DNA of 64,000 bases from Mesorhizobium loti (GCA_014189435.1 CP050294.1:310001-374000); one strand, 5' to 3'; positions 8,194-17,671 are shown, counted from the stretch's first letter. A program made the numbers and translations. Notes: generated by a model not told the origin, from the letters alone.

Positions 8194-9758
8194 ATGGTTG
8201 AAATTGCTGAATCATGCCTGAATGTTCTCCACCAACATGGGCTGTCGTCGGTGCAGTTCCAGTTTTGTTTCGAGAGAGCAAAGCACGATCTTCTGGCCAA
8301 TGACATGGCCTGCGACGCCATCGTTGCGGAGGTTATGCAGTCCATGGACGATCATCCGGATGTGGCAACCTTGTTCGGATTGTTGCTGGATGAGGCACGA
8401 ATGGGCATCGAGAATGACAGCCCATATGGAAAAGCCTTCCTGGAAAATGCGGAGAAGGCGATCAAGGCTCGCATTGCTGCCGGCGCTCGCGAGCCGCTTC
8501 ACCGTTTGAAAATCGCTGGCTTGTATCGGCGTGCCGGTCTGCCCGTGCCAGACATACTGATGCTTGACCCGGTTGGGGAAAGCCCCGCCGAGGAGATCCA
8601 GATGCCGGATCTTGATGGCGCGCTTGCCGTTTTAGCGGCGGAAGTTGAAGCTGAAGGCGGCGGCGCGTATGAGTTCTTCAGTGGCCTGGATGAGATGTCG
8701 GCAGGAATGCCGGAGGATGTCAAAGCCGCGTTTGTCAATCATCTATTGACCCTCGACAATCCCTTTTTGGAGCGCTGCGCGCTCTATTGGCTGGTGTCCG
8801 GCGCATCATTGACTCGAGAGGCTGTGGCCGCCGGCCTACGAGAAAGGCTCATGCGCGGGAAGCTGGAGCCTGGAACCTTATCCTATCTGCCGATCATTCG
8901 CGGCTGGTTGCCGGCGAGCGCCGCCCGGGCGGCTATCGATGACATTGGCAAGCTGGCTCGGCGACAAGGTCTTGCCAATGTTTCCAATCAAAACAGGGCG
9001 GAGCCGATAGTCAACGACATCATGGCGACCACCGCTGACGGTGTCGGAGCGCAAGGCCTGACGATTGTTGGAAAACTGCAAGCCCAGACATTTGTCGCGA
9101 TGATCCTGTTAAAGACCGGATACGGCATCAAAGATGCCTTTGTCATTCGTTGCCGCTCAAAGCGCGAAGCAACCAGCATCGTCTCTTATGCCCGCCAGGA
9201 AGCAAACAGCGTCCGAATAGATCGAATGACTGCCGAGCTGCTGCTGGAGGCGGCTCTGGCGGATGGGATAGAAAACGGCCATCCACCAGCGCCAGGCTTC
9301 ATTGACGTCATGGAGGCTTGCAGCTTGAGCCAATTGCGGCCCCAGGAAAGGGATCTGCAGGCTTTGCTGGATCACGTCGATCCGCAAAAGGAAATCCAGA
9401 ATGCGCCAGCGGCACAACTGGATCGGATGCTCCACAACGAGACTGTACTGGATGCGCTCGTCCCGTTCACCGACAGCTGGTTTGAAGACACAGGAGAGAC
9501 ACGCGATATCATTCGGGGATCCCGCTCGGCGCGGACTGTTGAAAAAGAATCTGGGCCTTTCTCGAAGGCCGACGAGACATCTGGGCAAGGCGATTTCTGC
9601 AAACCGCGATCATTCTCAAATCGGCTAAAAAGGAGCGACTGTCAAAAGCACTGGCAGCCGCAGCCTTTGCACTGATACACAACCATCCCCTACAGGGCAT
9701 CCCGCTCATGGAAGATATCGTTATGACCACACTGGATGCAGGCGGTGCACCTTTGTAG
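8194..9758 (+). pseudogene. Unknown ~520-residue protein of a Tn3-type unit, frameshifted near its end
   Basis: ATG 8194 follows GGAG at good spacing, 15 bases after the tnpA stop. About 450 residues are continuous: a soluble, mostly helical protein rich in Leu/Ala (FERCALYWLVSGASL, then SYLPIIRGWLPASAARA). No family was recognised. At 9540-9550 the frame breaks in an A5 run. Adding one A restores a sensible ending (RIWAFLEGRRDIWARRFL through to DAGGAPL and the stop at 9756-9758). Its position between tnpA and tnpR makes it a passenger or accessory transposition gene. Function unknown. Confidence 0.6.
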
Positions 9759-9902
9759 TGAATATTTCTGGTATACCCATCATGAACATTGTCAATGAAC
9801 AGGTCGCGTTCGTGGTTTCCTGTTTATTTTGGGTCCAAAACGATATATTGAACAAATTGACACGATGGCAAACTCAAATTGAACAGTTAGCATGGTTAGA
9901 AC
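9759..9902. promoter_or_regulatory. Putative resolution (res) site and tnpR promoter
   Basis: The 144 AT-rich bases before tnpR contain several TTGAACA/TTGACA and TGTC-type half-sites arranged around GATATATTGAAC. This is the usual size and place of a Tn3 res site bound by TnpR. The exact subsites cannot be assigned by eye. Confidence 0.4.
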
Positions 9903-10454
9903 ATGGCTCGTATCGGATATGCCCGTACATCCACAACAGACCAGAACCTCGCCGCGCAAATCGCCGCGCTCAGGAACGCCGGCTGCGAGGTCATCCGCGA
10001 GGAGCAGAAAAGTGGTGCATCGCTCGAAGGTCGTCCGCAACTGATGACCATTCTCGACTTCATCCATGCCGGCGAAACTCTTGTCATCACCCGCATCGAC
10101 CGGCTGGCCAGATCGTTGCGAGATCTTCAGGTGATAGTCGACCGACTCAAGGCCAAGGGCGCGCATCTGGTGGCCACCGAGCAGCCCGTCGATACCTCCA
10201 CAGCCGCCGGCAAGGCGTTCTTCGACATGCTCGGCGTCTTCGCGGAATTCGAAACTAACCTGCGGCGCGAGCGGCAGGCTGAAGGTATCGCCGCCGCCAG
10301 GAAACGTGGCATCTACAAAGGTCGCCCACCGAAGATTGACCGCGCAGAAATCCTGCTTCGCCTCCAAAAGGGTCAGGGACCCAGCAAGATCGCCCGCGAT
10401 CTCGCCATATCACGTGGCACGGTCTATCAGGTACGCAACGGTGCTTCCGAATGA
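9903..10454 (+). CDS. tnpR: Serine resolvase TnpR
   Basis: A 183-residue small serine recombinase. MARIGYARTSTTDQNLAAQI carries the catalytic Ser of the Y-A-R-x-S region, followed by the VITRIDRLARSLRDL and EFETNLRRERQAEGI motifs. The C-terminal helix-turn-helix for site binding is SKIARDLAISRGTVYQV. It would resolve transposition cointegrates at the upstream res-like region. Length and all motifs are intact. It overlaps the next gene by four bases. Confidence 0.95.
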   Translation: MARIGYARTSTTDQNLAAQIAALRNAGCEVIREEQKSGASLEGRPQLMTILDFIHAGETLVITRIDRLARSLRDLQVIVDRLKAKGAHLVATEQPVDTSTAAGKAFFDMLGVFAEFETNLRRERQAEGIAAARKRGIYKGRPPKIDRAEILLRLQKGQGPSKIARDLAISRGTVYQVRNGASE

Positions 10455-10876
10455 GCAAGGCCAACCGCATCACCCGTTTAACATCCGCCGCCTGCGAGCA
10501 GATTCAGGCCCGCATGCTTGAGGCTTGCAGAAAGATCGCCTCAGATCACGGACTGGTCATCGAAAGTACCGGGTGGCGTGGCCTGGAACCTGGCTTCTCA
10601 TTCGAACCAGCATTCCGCATCAGTATTCCCGCGCCAGACGGCAAGACGCTCAATCTGGATAAGGAGATGTTCGCCCTGCTGGCCGAACAGTACGGCCTGG
10701 AGGCTGCTGACTTCGAACGCGAGTTTATCGCTGGTGGCGAGCGTTTCCGGATCACCGGCATTGATCCACGAAGACCTAAATATCCCATCTCCGTCGAGCG
10801 TATCCCCGATCGCCGCGGCTTCAAGTTCACCGCCGACAATGTTGCCATGTTGCTCAAAGCTCAGGTCGAACCCTGA
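10451..10876 (+). CDS. Unknown protein coupled to tnpR
   Basis: A 141-residue soluble protein translationally coupled to tnpR (ATGA overlap). It has mixed alpha/beta composition with a segment like EMFALLAEQYGLEAADFERE, then FKFTADNVAMLLKAQ. No domain was recognised. Its place in the resolvase operon suggests it travels with the transposon, but a role cannot be assigned. Confidence 0.6.
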   Translation: MSKANRITRLTSAACEQIQARMLEACRKIASDHGLVIESTGWRGLEPGFSFEPAFRISIPAPDGKTLNLDKEMFALLAEQYGLEAADFEREFIAGGERFRITGIDPRRPKYPISVERIPDRRGFKFTADNVAMLLKAQVEP

Positions 10877-10934
10877 CGTTCACCAATCGTTCTTCAACTT
10901 GGCCAAAATCCCAGCTTCGAGCCGACAGGGCCAA

Positions 10935-11166
10935 CACGTCGAGAACAAACCCGTCCTGATCAACGGCGCGCCAAAGCCAGTGTTTCTTTCCACCGATGGT
11001 GATGACAACCTCATCGAGATGCCATTTGTCGCCGAGCTTGCCGGCCGATCGCTTCCGGATATCATTGGCAAAGTGTCTGCCAAATTTCTCAGCCCAAAGT
11101 CGCACGGTCTGGTGAGAGACGATGACGCCACGAGCTGCCAGCATATCCTCGACCATCCGCAGGCTG
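10935..11166 (-). pseudogene. IS6-family transposase fragment (left side, split by IS66)
   Basis: On the minus strand it reads VEDMLAARGVIVSHQTVRLW, then KWHLDEVVITIGGKKHWLWR, which is the central part of an IS6-family transposase including the first catalytic Asp. It ends at the IS66 inserted at 11167. The N-terminal continuation, ending RFPLSL, resumes at 13651 on the far side. Confidence 0.8.
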
Positions 11167-11250
11167 GTAAGCGCTGTTGTGGGGCCACCTTTCGGGAGTG
11201 GTCGCGATCTGTGAGGTTGCCGATCCTGTATTGGAATCGGAGATCGGCTT

Positions 11251-11682
11251 GTGTCTGGACTTGACCTTACGCTTGACCCGGAGCGGCAGCTTCGGCGTTT
11301 CGAGGTGATCAACGGTGCTGGCGGCCGGCGTCATTGGTCTGTGGATGACAAAGCGCGGATCATCGCGGAGACGCTGGAGCCGAATACAATCATTTCCGAG
11401 GTCGCCCGCCGTTATGGTCTCAGGCCGCAGCAGGTCTTCGCCTGGCGCCGGGAAGCGCGCAAACAGGCAGCTTCGGTGCAGCAAGATTCTCCTGCCTTCG
11501 TGCCGGCGGTTGTGGCGCCGGAACCTGTAGCCAGGCGTCCACCGAAGCAGCGGAAACTGCAAGCCACCCGAGATGCCGGCATGATCGAGCTTGAGATCGA
11601 CGGCATCGCCATGCGGGTCGGCCGTGGCGCCGATACCAGGACGGTGGCGGCGGTGATCCGCGCGCTGAAGGCGACGTCGTGA
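11251..11682 (+). CDS. tnpA: IS66 TnpA
   Basis: 143 residues starting at GTG. The N-terminal helix-turn-helix (DDKARIIAETLEPNTIISEV, then ARRYGLRPQQVFAWRREAR) and the C-terminal MIELEIDGIAMRVGRGAD segment are typical of IS66 OrfA. It is needed with TnpB and TnpC for transposition. The stop overlaps the GTG of tnpB. Confidence 0.93.
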   Translation: MSGLDLTLDPERQLRRFEVINGAGGRRHWSVDDKARIIAETLEPNTIISEVARRYGLRPQQVFAWRREARKQAASVQQDSPAFVPAVVAPEPVARRPPKQRKLQATRDAGMIELEIDGIAMRVGRGADTRTVAAVIRALKATS

Positions 11683-12035
11683 TCGGGCCGACGGGTGCGG
11701 TCAAGGTCATGGTGGCGACGAAGCCGGTCGACTTCCGCAAGGGCGCGGAGGGATTGGCGGCGCTGGTGCGCGAGACGATGGGCGCCGATCCGTTCAGCGG
11801 CGCGGTCTACGTCTTCCGGGCCAAGCGCACCGACCGGATCAAGCTGATCTTCTGGGACGGCACCGGCGTCTGCCTCTATGCCAAGCGTTTGGAGGATGGG
11901 GAGTTCCGCTGGCCGAAAGTGCATGACGGCATGATGCGGCTGACGGCCGCGCAACTGTCGGCGCTACTCGAAGGGCTGGACTGGCGGCGGGTCCACGAGG
12001 CGCGCCGGACCCGCGTTCCGGCGCAGGCAGGCTGA
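11679..12035 (+). CDS. tnpB: IS66 TnpB
   Basis: 118 residues starting at GTG. It contains the family hallmark KVMVATKPVDFRKGAEGLAA and then KLIFWDGTGVCLYAKRLE. It matches full-length IS66 Orf2 proteins. A 69-base gap separates it from tnpC. Confidence 0.94.
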   Translation: MIGPTGAVKVMVATKPVDFRKGAEGLAALVRETMGADPFSGAVYVFRAKRTDRIKLIFWDGTGVCLYAKRLEDGEFRWPKVHDGMMRLTAAQLSALLEGLDWRRVHEARRTRVPAQAG

Positions 12036-12104
12036 TCCGCGACCAAGTGAATCAGCCTGGATTCCACTGTCGCCCGGCGTTGACGAATATGGTCTGATCC
12101 GGTC

Positions 12105-13637
12105 ATGGCGATGACGGCTGACCAGCTTCCCGACGATCCGGACGCGCTGAAGGCGATGGTCCTGGCGCGCGACGTCGAGAATGCCCGCCTGATCCAGATC
12201 ATCAAGGAATTGCAGCGTCATCGCTTCGGCCGTCGTGCGGAGACGCTTCCCGAGGATCAGTTGCTGCTGGGGCTCGAAGAGGCCGAGCAGATCGAGGCCG
12301 CCGGCGAGGAAGAGAAGGAACAGCCCGATCCTGGCGAACGTCAGGCGCGTGTCGCCAAGCGCCGGGCGAACCGCGGTGCGTTGCCACCCCACCTGCCGCG
12401 CACGGAGATGGTCGTCGACATCGAGGACCATGCCTGCCCGTGCTGTCGCAATGGCCTGCACCGGATCGGCGAGGACGTGAGCGAGCGGCTCGACATCGTT
12501 CCGGCGCAGCTGCGCGTGATCGTGGTGCGCCGGCCCAAATATGCCTGCCGCGCCTGCGAGGACGTTGTCGTGCAGGCTCCGGCGCCCGCGCGGCTGATCG
12601 AAGGCGGCCTGCCGACCGAGACCACCGTCGCGCAGGTGCTGGTGTCCAAATATGCCGATCATCTGCCGCTCTATCGCCAGGCGCAGATCTACGCCCGGCA
12701 GGGAATCAATCTCGATCGCTCCACGCTCGCCGATTGGGTCGGCCGCGCCGCCTGGCACCTGCGTCCGGTCCACGAGCGGCTGCTTGGCAAGCTGAAGTCC
12801 TCGCCAAAACTCTTCGCCGACGAGACGACCGCGCCAGTGCTCGATCCCGGCCGCGGCAAGACTAAGACAGGTCAACTCTGGGCCTATGCCCGCGATGACC
12901 GACCATGGGAAGGGAGCGACCCGCCGGGCGTCGCCTATGTCTATGCGCCGGACCGAAAGGCCGAGCGTCCGATCGCTCATCTCGCGGGCTTCACCGGAAT
13001 CCTTCAGGTCGACGGCTATGGCGGCTATCGTGTGCTGGCCGACAAAAGCGGCGTGACGCTCGCCTTCTGCTGGGCACACGTGCGCCGGCGCTTCTATGAA
13101 CTGGCCGTGTCCGGACCAGCGCCGATCGCCAGCGAGGCGCTCAGACGGATTGGCGAACTCTACAAGATCGAGGATGACATCCGTGGCCGATCGGCCACCG
13201 AGCGTCGTGCGATGCGTCAAGACAAAAGCCGCGCCATCGTCGTCGATCTCGAGCCCTGGCTTCGCGAGAAACTCGGTCTGATCAGCCAGAAGACAAAGCT
13301 CGCCGAGGCGATCCGCTACACGCTCTCGCGCTGGGAAGGCCTCTCGCGCTTCCTTGACGACGGCCGCATCGAGATCGACAGCAACACCGTCGAACGCTCG
13401 ATCCGTCCGATCGCGCTCAACCGCAAGAACGCGCTCTTCGCAGGCTCTGACGGCGGTGCCGAACACTGGGCAGTCATCGCCTCGCTGATCGAAACCTGCA
13501 AACTCAACGATGTCGAACCGCTCGGCTATCTCGCCGATGTCCTCTCCAGGATCGTCAACGGCCACCCCAACAGCCAGATCGACGACCTGCTGCCTTGGGC
13601 TTACATCCCGGCTCCCGAGCTCAAGGCCGTGGCCTGA
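12105..13637 (+). CDS. tnpC: IS66 TnpC transposase (DDE)
   Basis: 510 residues. The order is an N-terminal leucine-rich coiled coil (QIIKELQRHRFGRRAE), a zinc-binding region (CPCCRNGLHRIGEDVSERLD), then the DDE core with KLFADETTAPVLDPGRGKTK, YVYAPDRKAERP and, near the end, DDGRIEIDSNTVERSIRPIA, which holds the catalytic Glu. Complete. A long antisense frame over it is a codon-bias shadow. Confidence 0.95.
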   Translation: MAMTADQLPDDPDALKAMVLARDVENARLIQIIKELQRHRFGRRAETLPEDQLLLGLEEAEQIEAAGEEEKEQPDPGERQARVAKRRANRGALPPHLPRTEMVVDIEDHACPCCRNGLHRIGEDVSERLDIVPAQLRVIVVRRPKYACRACEDVVVQAPAPARLIEGGLPTETTVAQVLVSKYADHLPLYRQAQIYARQGINLDRSTLADWVGRAAWHLRPVHERLLGKLKSSPKLFADETTAPVLDPGRGKTKTGQLWAYARDDRPWEGSDPPGVAYVYAPDRKAERPIAHLAGFTGILQVDGYGGYRVLADKSGVTLAFCWAHVRRRFYELAVSGPAPIASEALRRIGELYKIEDDIRGRSATERRAMRQDKSRAIVVDLEPWLREKLGLISQKTKLAEAIRYTLSRWEGLSRFLDDGRIEIDSNTVERSIRPIALNRKNALFAGSDGGAEHWAVIASLIETCKLNDVEPLGYLADVLSRIVNGHPNSQIDDLLPWAYIPAPELKAVA

Positions 13638-13650
13638 GAACACCGCTTAC

Positions 13651-13760
13651 GCAGGCTGAGCGGAAACCGGAAATAGAGCCAAACGGCATGGGCAATCACC
13701 TGCGCCGGAAATCGGTGGCGACGATAAAGAGGATCACGGGAAAATCTGGTCATGCCGCCA
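13651..13760 (-). pseudogene. IS6-family transposase fragment (N-terminal side, split by IS66)
   Basis: On the minus strand it reads HRFPxQVIAHAVWLYFRFPLSL-type sequence up to the IS66 target duplication. It is the N-terminal part of the fragment at 10935-11166. Without the IS66 copy the two would be continuous. Confidence 0.7.
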
Positions 13761-13829
13761 GATCCCACATTTTGATCGATGCCCGGTTAACGTTACGGTG
13801 CCGGATCGGCTTCAGCGACCGCCGTGACC

Positions 13830-14030
13830 GATCCCGGAGCCGGGTTTCCGCATCGCAGAGGCATATCGCCGCGTGATTGGTATGGCTGCCGTCGATGACC
13901 ATGCGATCTGGTCGGCCATGGCGCGCAAGAGCCTGACGAAAGAAGCGCTTAGCGGCCGATAGGTCACGGTTTTCGCTGAGGAAGAACTCCACCGTGTCAC
14001 CGACGCTGTCAGCATCCGAACAAGGAGGCT
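13830..14030 (-). pseudogene. IS6-family transposase fragment (second copy, C-terminal half)
   Basis: On the minus strand it reads SVGDTVEFFLSENRDLSAAK, then RFFRQALARHGRPDRMVIDG and SHTNHAAI, the catalytic middle of an IS6-family transposase. It then loses homology. It belongs to a different IS6 copy from the one split by IS66 and lies head-to-tail with it. Confidence 0.75.
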
Positions 14031-14059
14031 ATCCCCAGGTCCGCTCAATTGATCATCGA

Positions 14060-14492
14060 CCTCGTGCCGCGCTCGGCTCGATCCGCTTCTGCGACGGTAC
14101 GCCGCGTCCGCCCCGGCGCCACACGAAGAAGCTCGCCACCTGGTAGGCGCGAAGCCAATCGCTGAATAGAAAACGTTTCAGACCGCATAGATAAAGCCGC
14201 GTGCCATAGGAGTCGTGCCCCTGGGTGAAGGTCAACATGCCATCATCATTAGGAATCGCCAGGAAGGTGTAGTCATCACGCGCTCGCTGCTTGAGCAAGC
14301 AAGCAGCGCATCGCTGCGCGACCTGCGTGAATGTCGATCTTGGGTCTAGCGCAAAACCCGACAATCGAAGTGCTGCCTATGTGATGGATGCTCTCGACCA
14401 TGTCGCCGATCACCTCCAAGATCCGACGCTTTTGCTCTTCGAATATCCCTGGCCATGCTGGATCGTAGTCGACGACTTTATCGCATTCATTT
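14060..14492 (-). pseudogene. GrpB-family protein, degraded
   Basis: One frame reads VVDYDPAWPGIFEEQKRRIL, then ESIHHIGSTSIVGFCARPKI-D-I-H. The next frame continues RDDYTFLAIPNDDGMLTFTQ and GTRLYLCGLKRFLFSDWLRA. These are the N-terminal (IxHIGSTSxxG, K-I-D-I) and C-terminal signatures of the GrpB/UPF0157 nucleotidyltransferase-like family. At least one frameshift near 14300 separates them. An intact relative lies at 53 kb. Confidence 0.7.
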
Positions 14493-14566
14493 AGGCAACG
14501 GATTTTCGGCGGCTTGCCTGATTCGCAGAGCTGCCGAAATGCGCTCAGCCTTGCGCTGGCGATCGC

Positions 14567-15220
14567 GTGAGTTTGCCCGAGGGGGTAAGTGTGCGACGGC
14601 TCGCCGGTCGCAATGACCGAGATCCGTTTCTGGTTGAGGTCGCTGAGGGTACTGTGGCGCGGCGGACGGACCGAATGATCGATCTCTGGGACATCGGCAC
14701 CTACGACAGCGAGATAAAGGATTATCTCGAGTCCCACCGAGACATCATCGACGGCTATTCTGCCCTCGAGCGGAAGAAGGACATCATGGTCGCCAAGCTG
14801 GCGACCTGGGTGCCGATCCAGCCGAACCGGTTCCAAGGCGACTACGCGGCGACGGTCGATGGCCTTGCCGAAATCATGTCAACGAAAACGTTGCGGACAT
14901 TCCACTACACCCGGATGACTGACGACGAGGTTGAATCCGTGCAGGCCGAAGGCATGGTTCCGACCTCGGTGGATTCCCTGACGGATGTATTTGACAAGGG
15001 CCGTTCTGCTCTGATGTCCTGGAAGTGTGCTCTCAGGGCGTTCTGTCCCGGCAGACGGTCGAGACCGCGGCGCGCGCAGCAAAGTCAGGGCTGGCCGGCA
15101 GGCCAGCGAGCAGTATGCACGACTTGGCCTTGACGGAGCGAGCACGTCGCTATCGTTCGCCGGCTGCGGGATGGATCGGCGAAGCTGTTTTTGTTATTCT
15201 GTCGCGGCTCGGGTGACCGC
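14567..15220 (+). pseudogene. Unknown protein, probably frame-broken
   Basis: The frame from 14567 is coherent to about 15010 (DRMIDLWDIGTYDSEIKDYL, then TLRTFHYTRMTDDEVESVQA and EGMVPTS). It then turns basic and low-complexity, while a neighbouring frame reads GVLSRQTVETAARAAKSGLA and later GWIGEAVFVILSRLG. This arrangement parallels the gene at 16738 (GGLTPEQGTRI, then HWGGESAYWLL), suggesting two decayed relatives. Function unknown; the FHYTR...E-x-x-G-x-x-P opening recurs in uncharacterised proteins. Confidence 0.4.
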
Positions 15221-15262
15221 GTGGCGAAGAACAGGGTCGAGGTTGCAACCCTGTCGCTCAGC

Positions 15263-16495
15263 CTATGATCGTCGCACCTCATGTGCGGCGCCCGAGCGCC
15301 CCTTCGGCGATTGCTGTTTCCATGTAGCGACGAAGCGACGGTAGACTTCCTCGGCGTTGCCGATCGTCTCGCGCTCGCTCTCGCGTACCGACTTGTTGCT
15401 GTAGTCGGCAGCAGATCCCTTTGTCTTGCCGCCGCGAAGAGACGGATAGCCGGCGGTCAATTCCAGCTTTCGGAGCTTCCAATCCAGGAGCGCCGAGCGG
15501 CTCCAGATGTAGTTTTCGTCCTTGGTCAGCATGTGCCAGACGATGACCGCCAGCTTGCGCGCAGTCGCGACCGCGGCAACGTGCTTACCTCGCTTGTCGC
15601 GGATGCGCATGAAGAAGGCCCGCAGCGGGCCAGGCACGCCGGAAATGACCCACGCCGCCTCGACCAGCATCGACCGCGCGTGGGCTCGGCCTTGTTTGGT
15701 GATGCGGCCGTGATAGGCCGGCTTGTCGCCGGACTGCCGGACCCGCGGGTTGAGCCCAAAATAGCTGACAAGCTTTTCCGGTGATGAGAACCGTTCGACA
15801 TCGCCAATGGCCGCCACGATACTCAGCGCGACCGTGACGTTCACGCCGGTGATCGTCATCAGTCGCTTGCCCCGAGGCTCCTGGAGGGCCGTCTGCGCGA
15901 GACTCTTGTCTACTTGTGCAAGCTCACCACCAAGGCGATCGAGTTCACCGGCATGGCGAAGGACGACACGGCGCTGATCCTCGGCGAGCGGCTGAGCCTC
16001 CAGCCAAGCCCTGCCCCGCTTTGAGAACAGGGTGCCCTTGTAGGGCGGGATCAGGTTGGCGTGCAGAACGGAATGGATTCGGTTTTTGAGACGGGTCATC
16101 TGGGAGACGAGCTGCGTTCGTTCGGCCACCACGCGACGACGCGTCTCGGTTTCCTCGTCCGGCATCCAGACTTCAGGCAGAAAGCCACTCGCATGAAGCT
16201 TCGCCAGCACTGCCGCGTCGATCTTGTCGGTCTTGACCTTGGCCCAGGCGATGGCCCGGACCAGGATCGGATTGGCTATAACCACGCGGCCCACAAAAGG
16301 CGACAATAGTCGCACGATCGCACTTGTATTGCCTGTTGCCTCGATGACGATCTCGTCATCCGGCTTGAGCTTCATGGCGAACTGCAACAGGCGGCTGCGT
16401 TCAAGATCGATCCTCCCCGCATCCCGGATTTTGCCTTTCTCCAAGATCGCCATTTGGGCGAATGATCGGTGAACATCAAGGGCAATGATTCTCAT
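15263..16495 (-). CDS. IS110-family transposase
   Basis: 410 residues from ATG 16495, which follows GGAAAGGAGCCGGGA, a far better start than the upstream in-frame one. The DEDD catalytic pieces are visible: D in MRIIALDVHRSFAQM, E in EIVIEATGNTSAIVR, and D-x-x-D in KVKTDKIDAAVLAKLHASG. The C-terminal transposase-20 domain has MTITGVNVTVALSIVAAIGD. The element's exact ends could not be fixed, since IS110 elements usually lack inverted repeats. Confidence 0.92.
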   Translation of the reverse strand: MRIIALDVHRSFAQMAILEKGKIRDAGRIDLERSRLLQFAMKLKPDDEIVIEATGNTSAIVRLLSPFVGRVVIANPILVRAIAWAKVKTDKIDAAVLAKLHASGFLPEVWMPDEETETRRRVVAERTQLVSQMTRLKNRIHSVLHANLIPPYKGTLFSKRGRAWLEAQPLAEDQRRVVLRHAGELDRLGGELAQVDKSLAQTALQEPRGKRLMTITGVNVTVALSIVAAIGDVERFSSPEKLVSYFGLNPRVRQSGDKPAYHGRITKQGRAHARSMLVEAAWVISGVPGPLRAFFMRIRDKRGKHVAAVATARKLAVIVWHMLTKDENYIWSRSALLDWKLRKLELTAGYPSLRGGKTKGSAADYSNKSVRESERETIGNAEEVYRRFVATWKQQSPKGRSGAAHEVRRS

Positions 16496-16737
16496 TCCCG
16501 GCTCCTTTCCAGGGTCAGCAACCATGGGAGCCGGCGGGCTACACGACAACTACGGATCCGCGCTCGCAGCGCAACCGGGCAAGTCGAAGGGGGCGGCCAG
16601 ATAACAACTCGAACTCTCAGTTCATCAGGTACTTCGGCCTGCCCGCCATGCGTGCTCCCGACACCCCAATCCCGGTAGGTGGACGGTAGTCGATCCATCC
16701 GTGCAAGAAAATACGGATTGGCGCGTCGCGCCTATTC

Positions 16738-17247
16738 ATGCCTGATAACAACCGCGTCGATCGTCAGGTCGCTGCCGGAGGGTTGACACCGGAACAGGGC
16801 ACTAGGATCATCAAGCGACCCCGCCTGCGCACGGATTTCGGCGTCCGCAAAGGCTTCTGGTCAACAACTGTGCCGCTCCATCCGGACGAATCCGCCGTGA
16901 AGCTGCTCGTCCAGCACTGGGGCGGCGAATCCGCTTACTGGCTGCTTGTTGGAACGGAAGATGAGGACGTGATCAGCGTTCTGAAGGAAATCGGCCGCGG
17001 CAGAGTCTTCGAGATCACGGTACCGCTTGCGGAAGCCAACGGTGGCTTGGCAGGCTTTAGCGCCGCCAGGATTGCCGTCAGGGAATATGCGTGCAGCCTG
17101 GGATCCGAATTCCTTCGCGAAGGCCTCGATCTCGGCGTCGAACACAAGCTGCCCCCCTCCAACATTCTCAGGATTCTTTCGGAGGGTGAGGAGGGGTACA
17201 CGGTGATCGGGAGGGGCTACCCGACCACCTATAAGAAACCGGAGTAG
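16738..17247 (+). CDS. Unknown protein, possibly truncated
   Basis: 169 residues. The composition looks natural (PDESAVKLLVQHWGGESAYW, then LKEIGRGRVFEITVPLAEA). There is no clear ribosome-binding site and the IS110 lies directly upstream, so this may be the 3' part of a gene whose 5' end was replaced. The motif order resembles the broken gene at 14567. No function can be given. Confidence 0.45.
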   Translation: MPDNNRVDRQVAAGGLTPEQGTRIIKRPRLRTDFGVRKGFWSTTVPLHPDESAVKLLVQHWGGESAYWLLVGTEDEDVISVLKEIGRGRVFEITVPLAEANGGLAGFSAARIAVREYACSLGSEFLREGLDLGVEHKLPPSNILRILSEGEEGYTVIGRGYPTTYKKPE

Positions 17248-17479
17248 GGTGACAGGCGCGCAGTCGAGTTTTCCCACGGCATCGGTCAATTTCTCAGTTT
17301 GGGGAACATGACGTGCGCCAGGATGGACATTCTGCTGAATTTCACCTGCCGGCGCTGTTTCGTGGACGCGCGATTGGGACCAGTTCTATTGCCCGTCTCG
17401 GCTCAAGCCGGGGCGAGCATCTTTGCGTTATGGGAGGATTTGCTCACCATGACTCAAAGTGGCGGCCATGGAGATCGCC

Positions 17480-17671
17480 TCAGAAGCGGCGCCCGATTGG
17501 AAACATTAGCACCTCCGCGTTTTGGCGTGGCTGCTTGAACTCTTCGACGGCAACCGCCTCAATTAACAGGTCCAAGGCTTCGCGTCCCCTCTGGCTCATC
17601 GGGTCATCGCCACGAAGGTAGTGATACGCTCGATCTAAATGCACTCGGGCGGCGGAAAAATCGCTTGTCAT
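17480..17671 (-). CDS. Small hypothetical protein
   Basis: 63 residues starting at ATG after GAGAGGGTC. MTSDFSAARVHLDRAYHYLR, then GREALDLLIEAVAVEEFKQP, suggests a compact helical protein. It is the only frame here with both a ribosome-binding site and balanced composition. Bases 17248-17479 and 17672-17880 show nothing else. Confidence 0.5.
   Translation of the reverse strand: MTSDFSAARVHLDRAYHYLRGDDPMSQRGREALDLLIEAVAVEEFKQPRQNAEVLMFPIGRRF

Larger units (their letters stand above)
11167..13650 (+). mobile_element. Complete IS66-family element (2484 bp) with 8-bp target duplication
   Basis: It starts GTAAGCG and ends CGCTTAC, the typical IS66 termini. It is bordered on both sides by GCAGGCTG (11159-11166 and 13651-13658), the 8-bp duplication this family makes. 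It carries the canonical three overlapping or adjacent genes tnpA, tnpB and tnpC, and lies inside an older IS6-family relic. Confidence 0.95.

Noticed and set aside
11964..13643. 559-residue minus-strand frame opposite IS66 tnpC
   Set aside because: It mirrors a clearly functional transposase gene in a high-GC codon context; no motif or ribosome-binding site.
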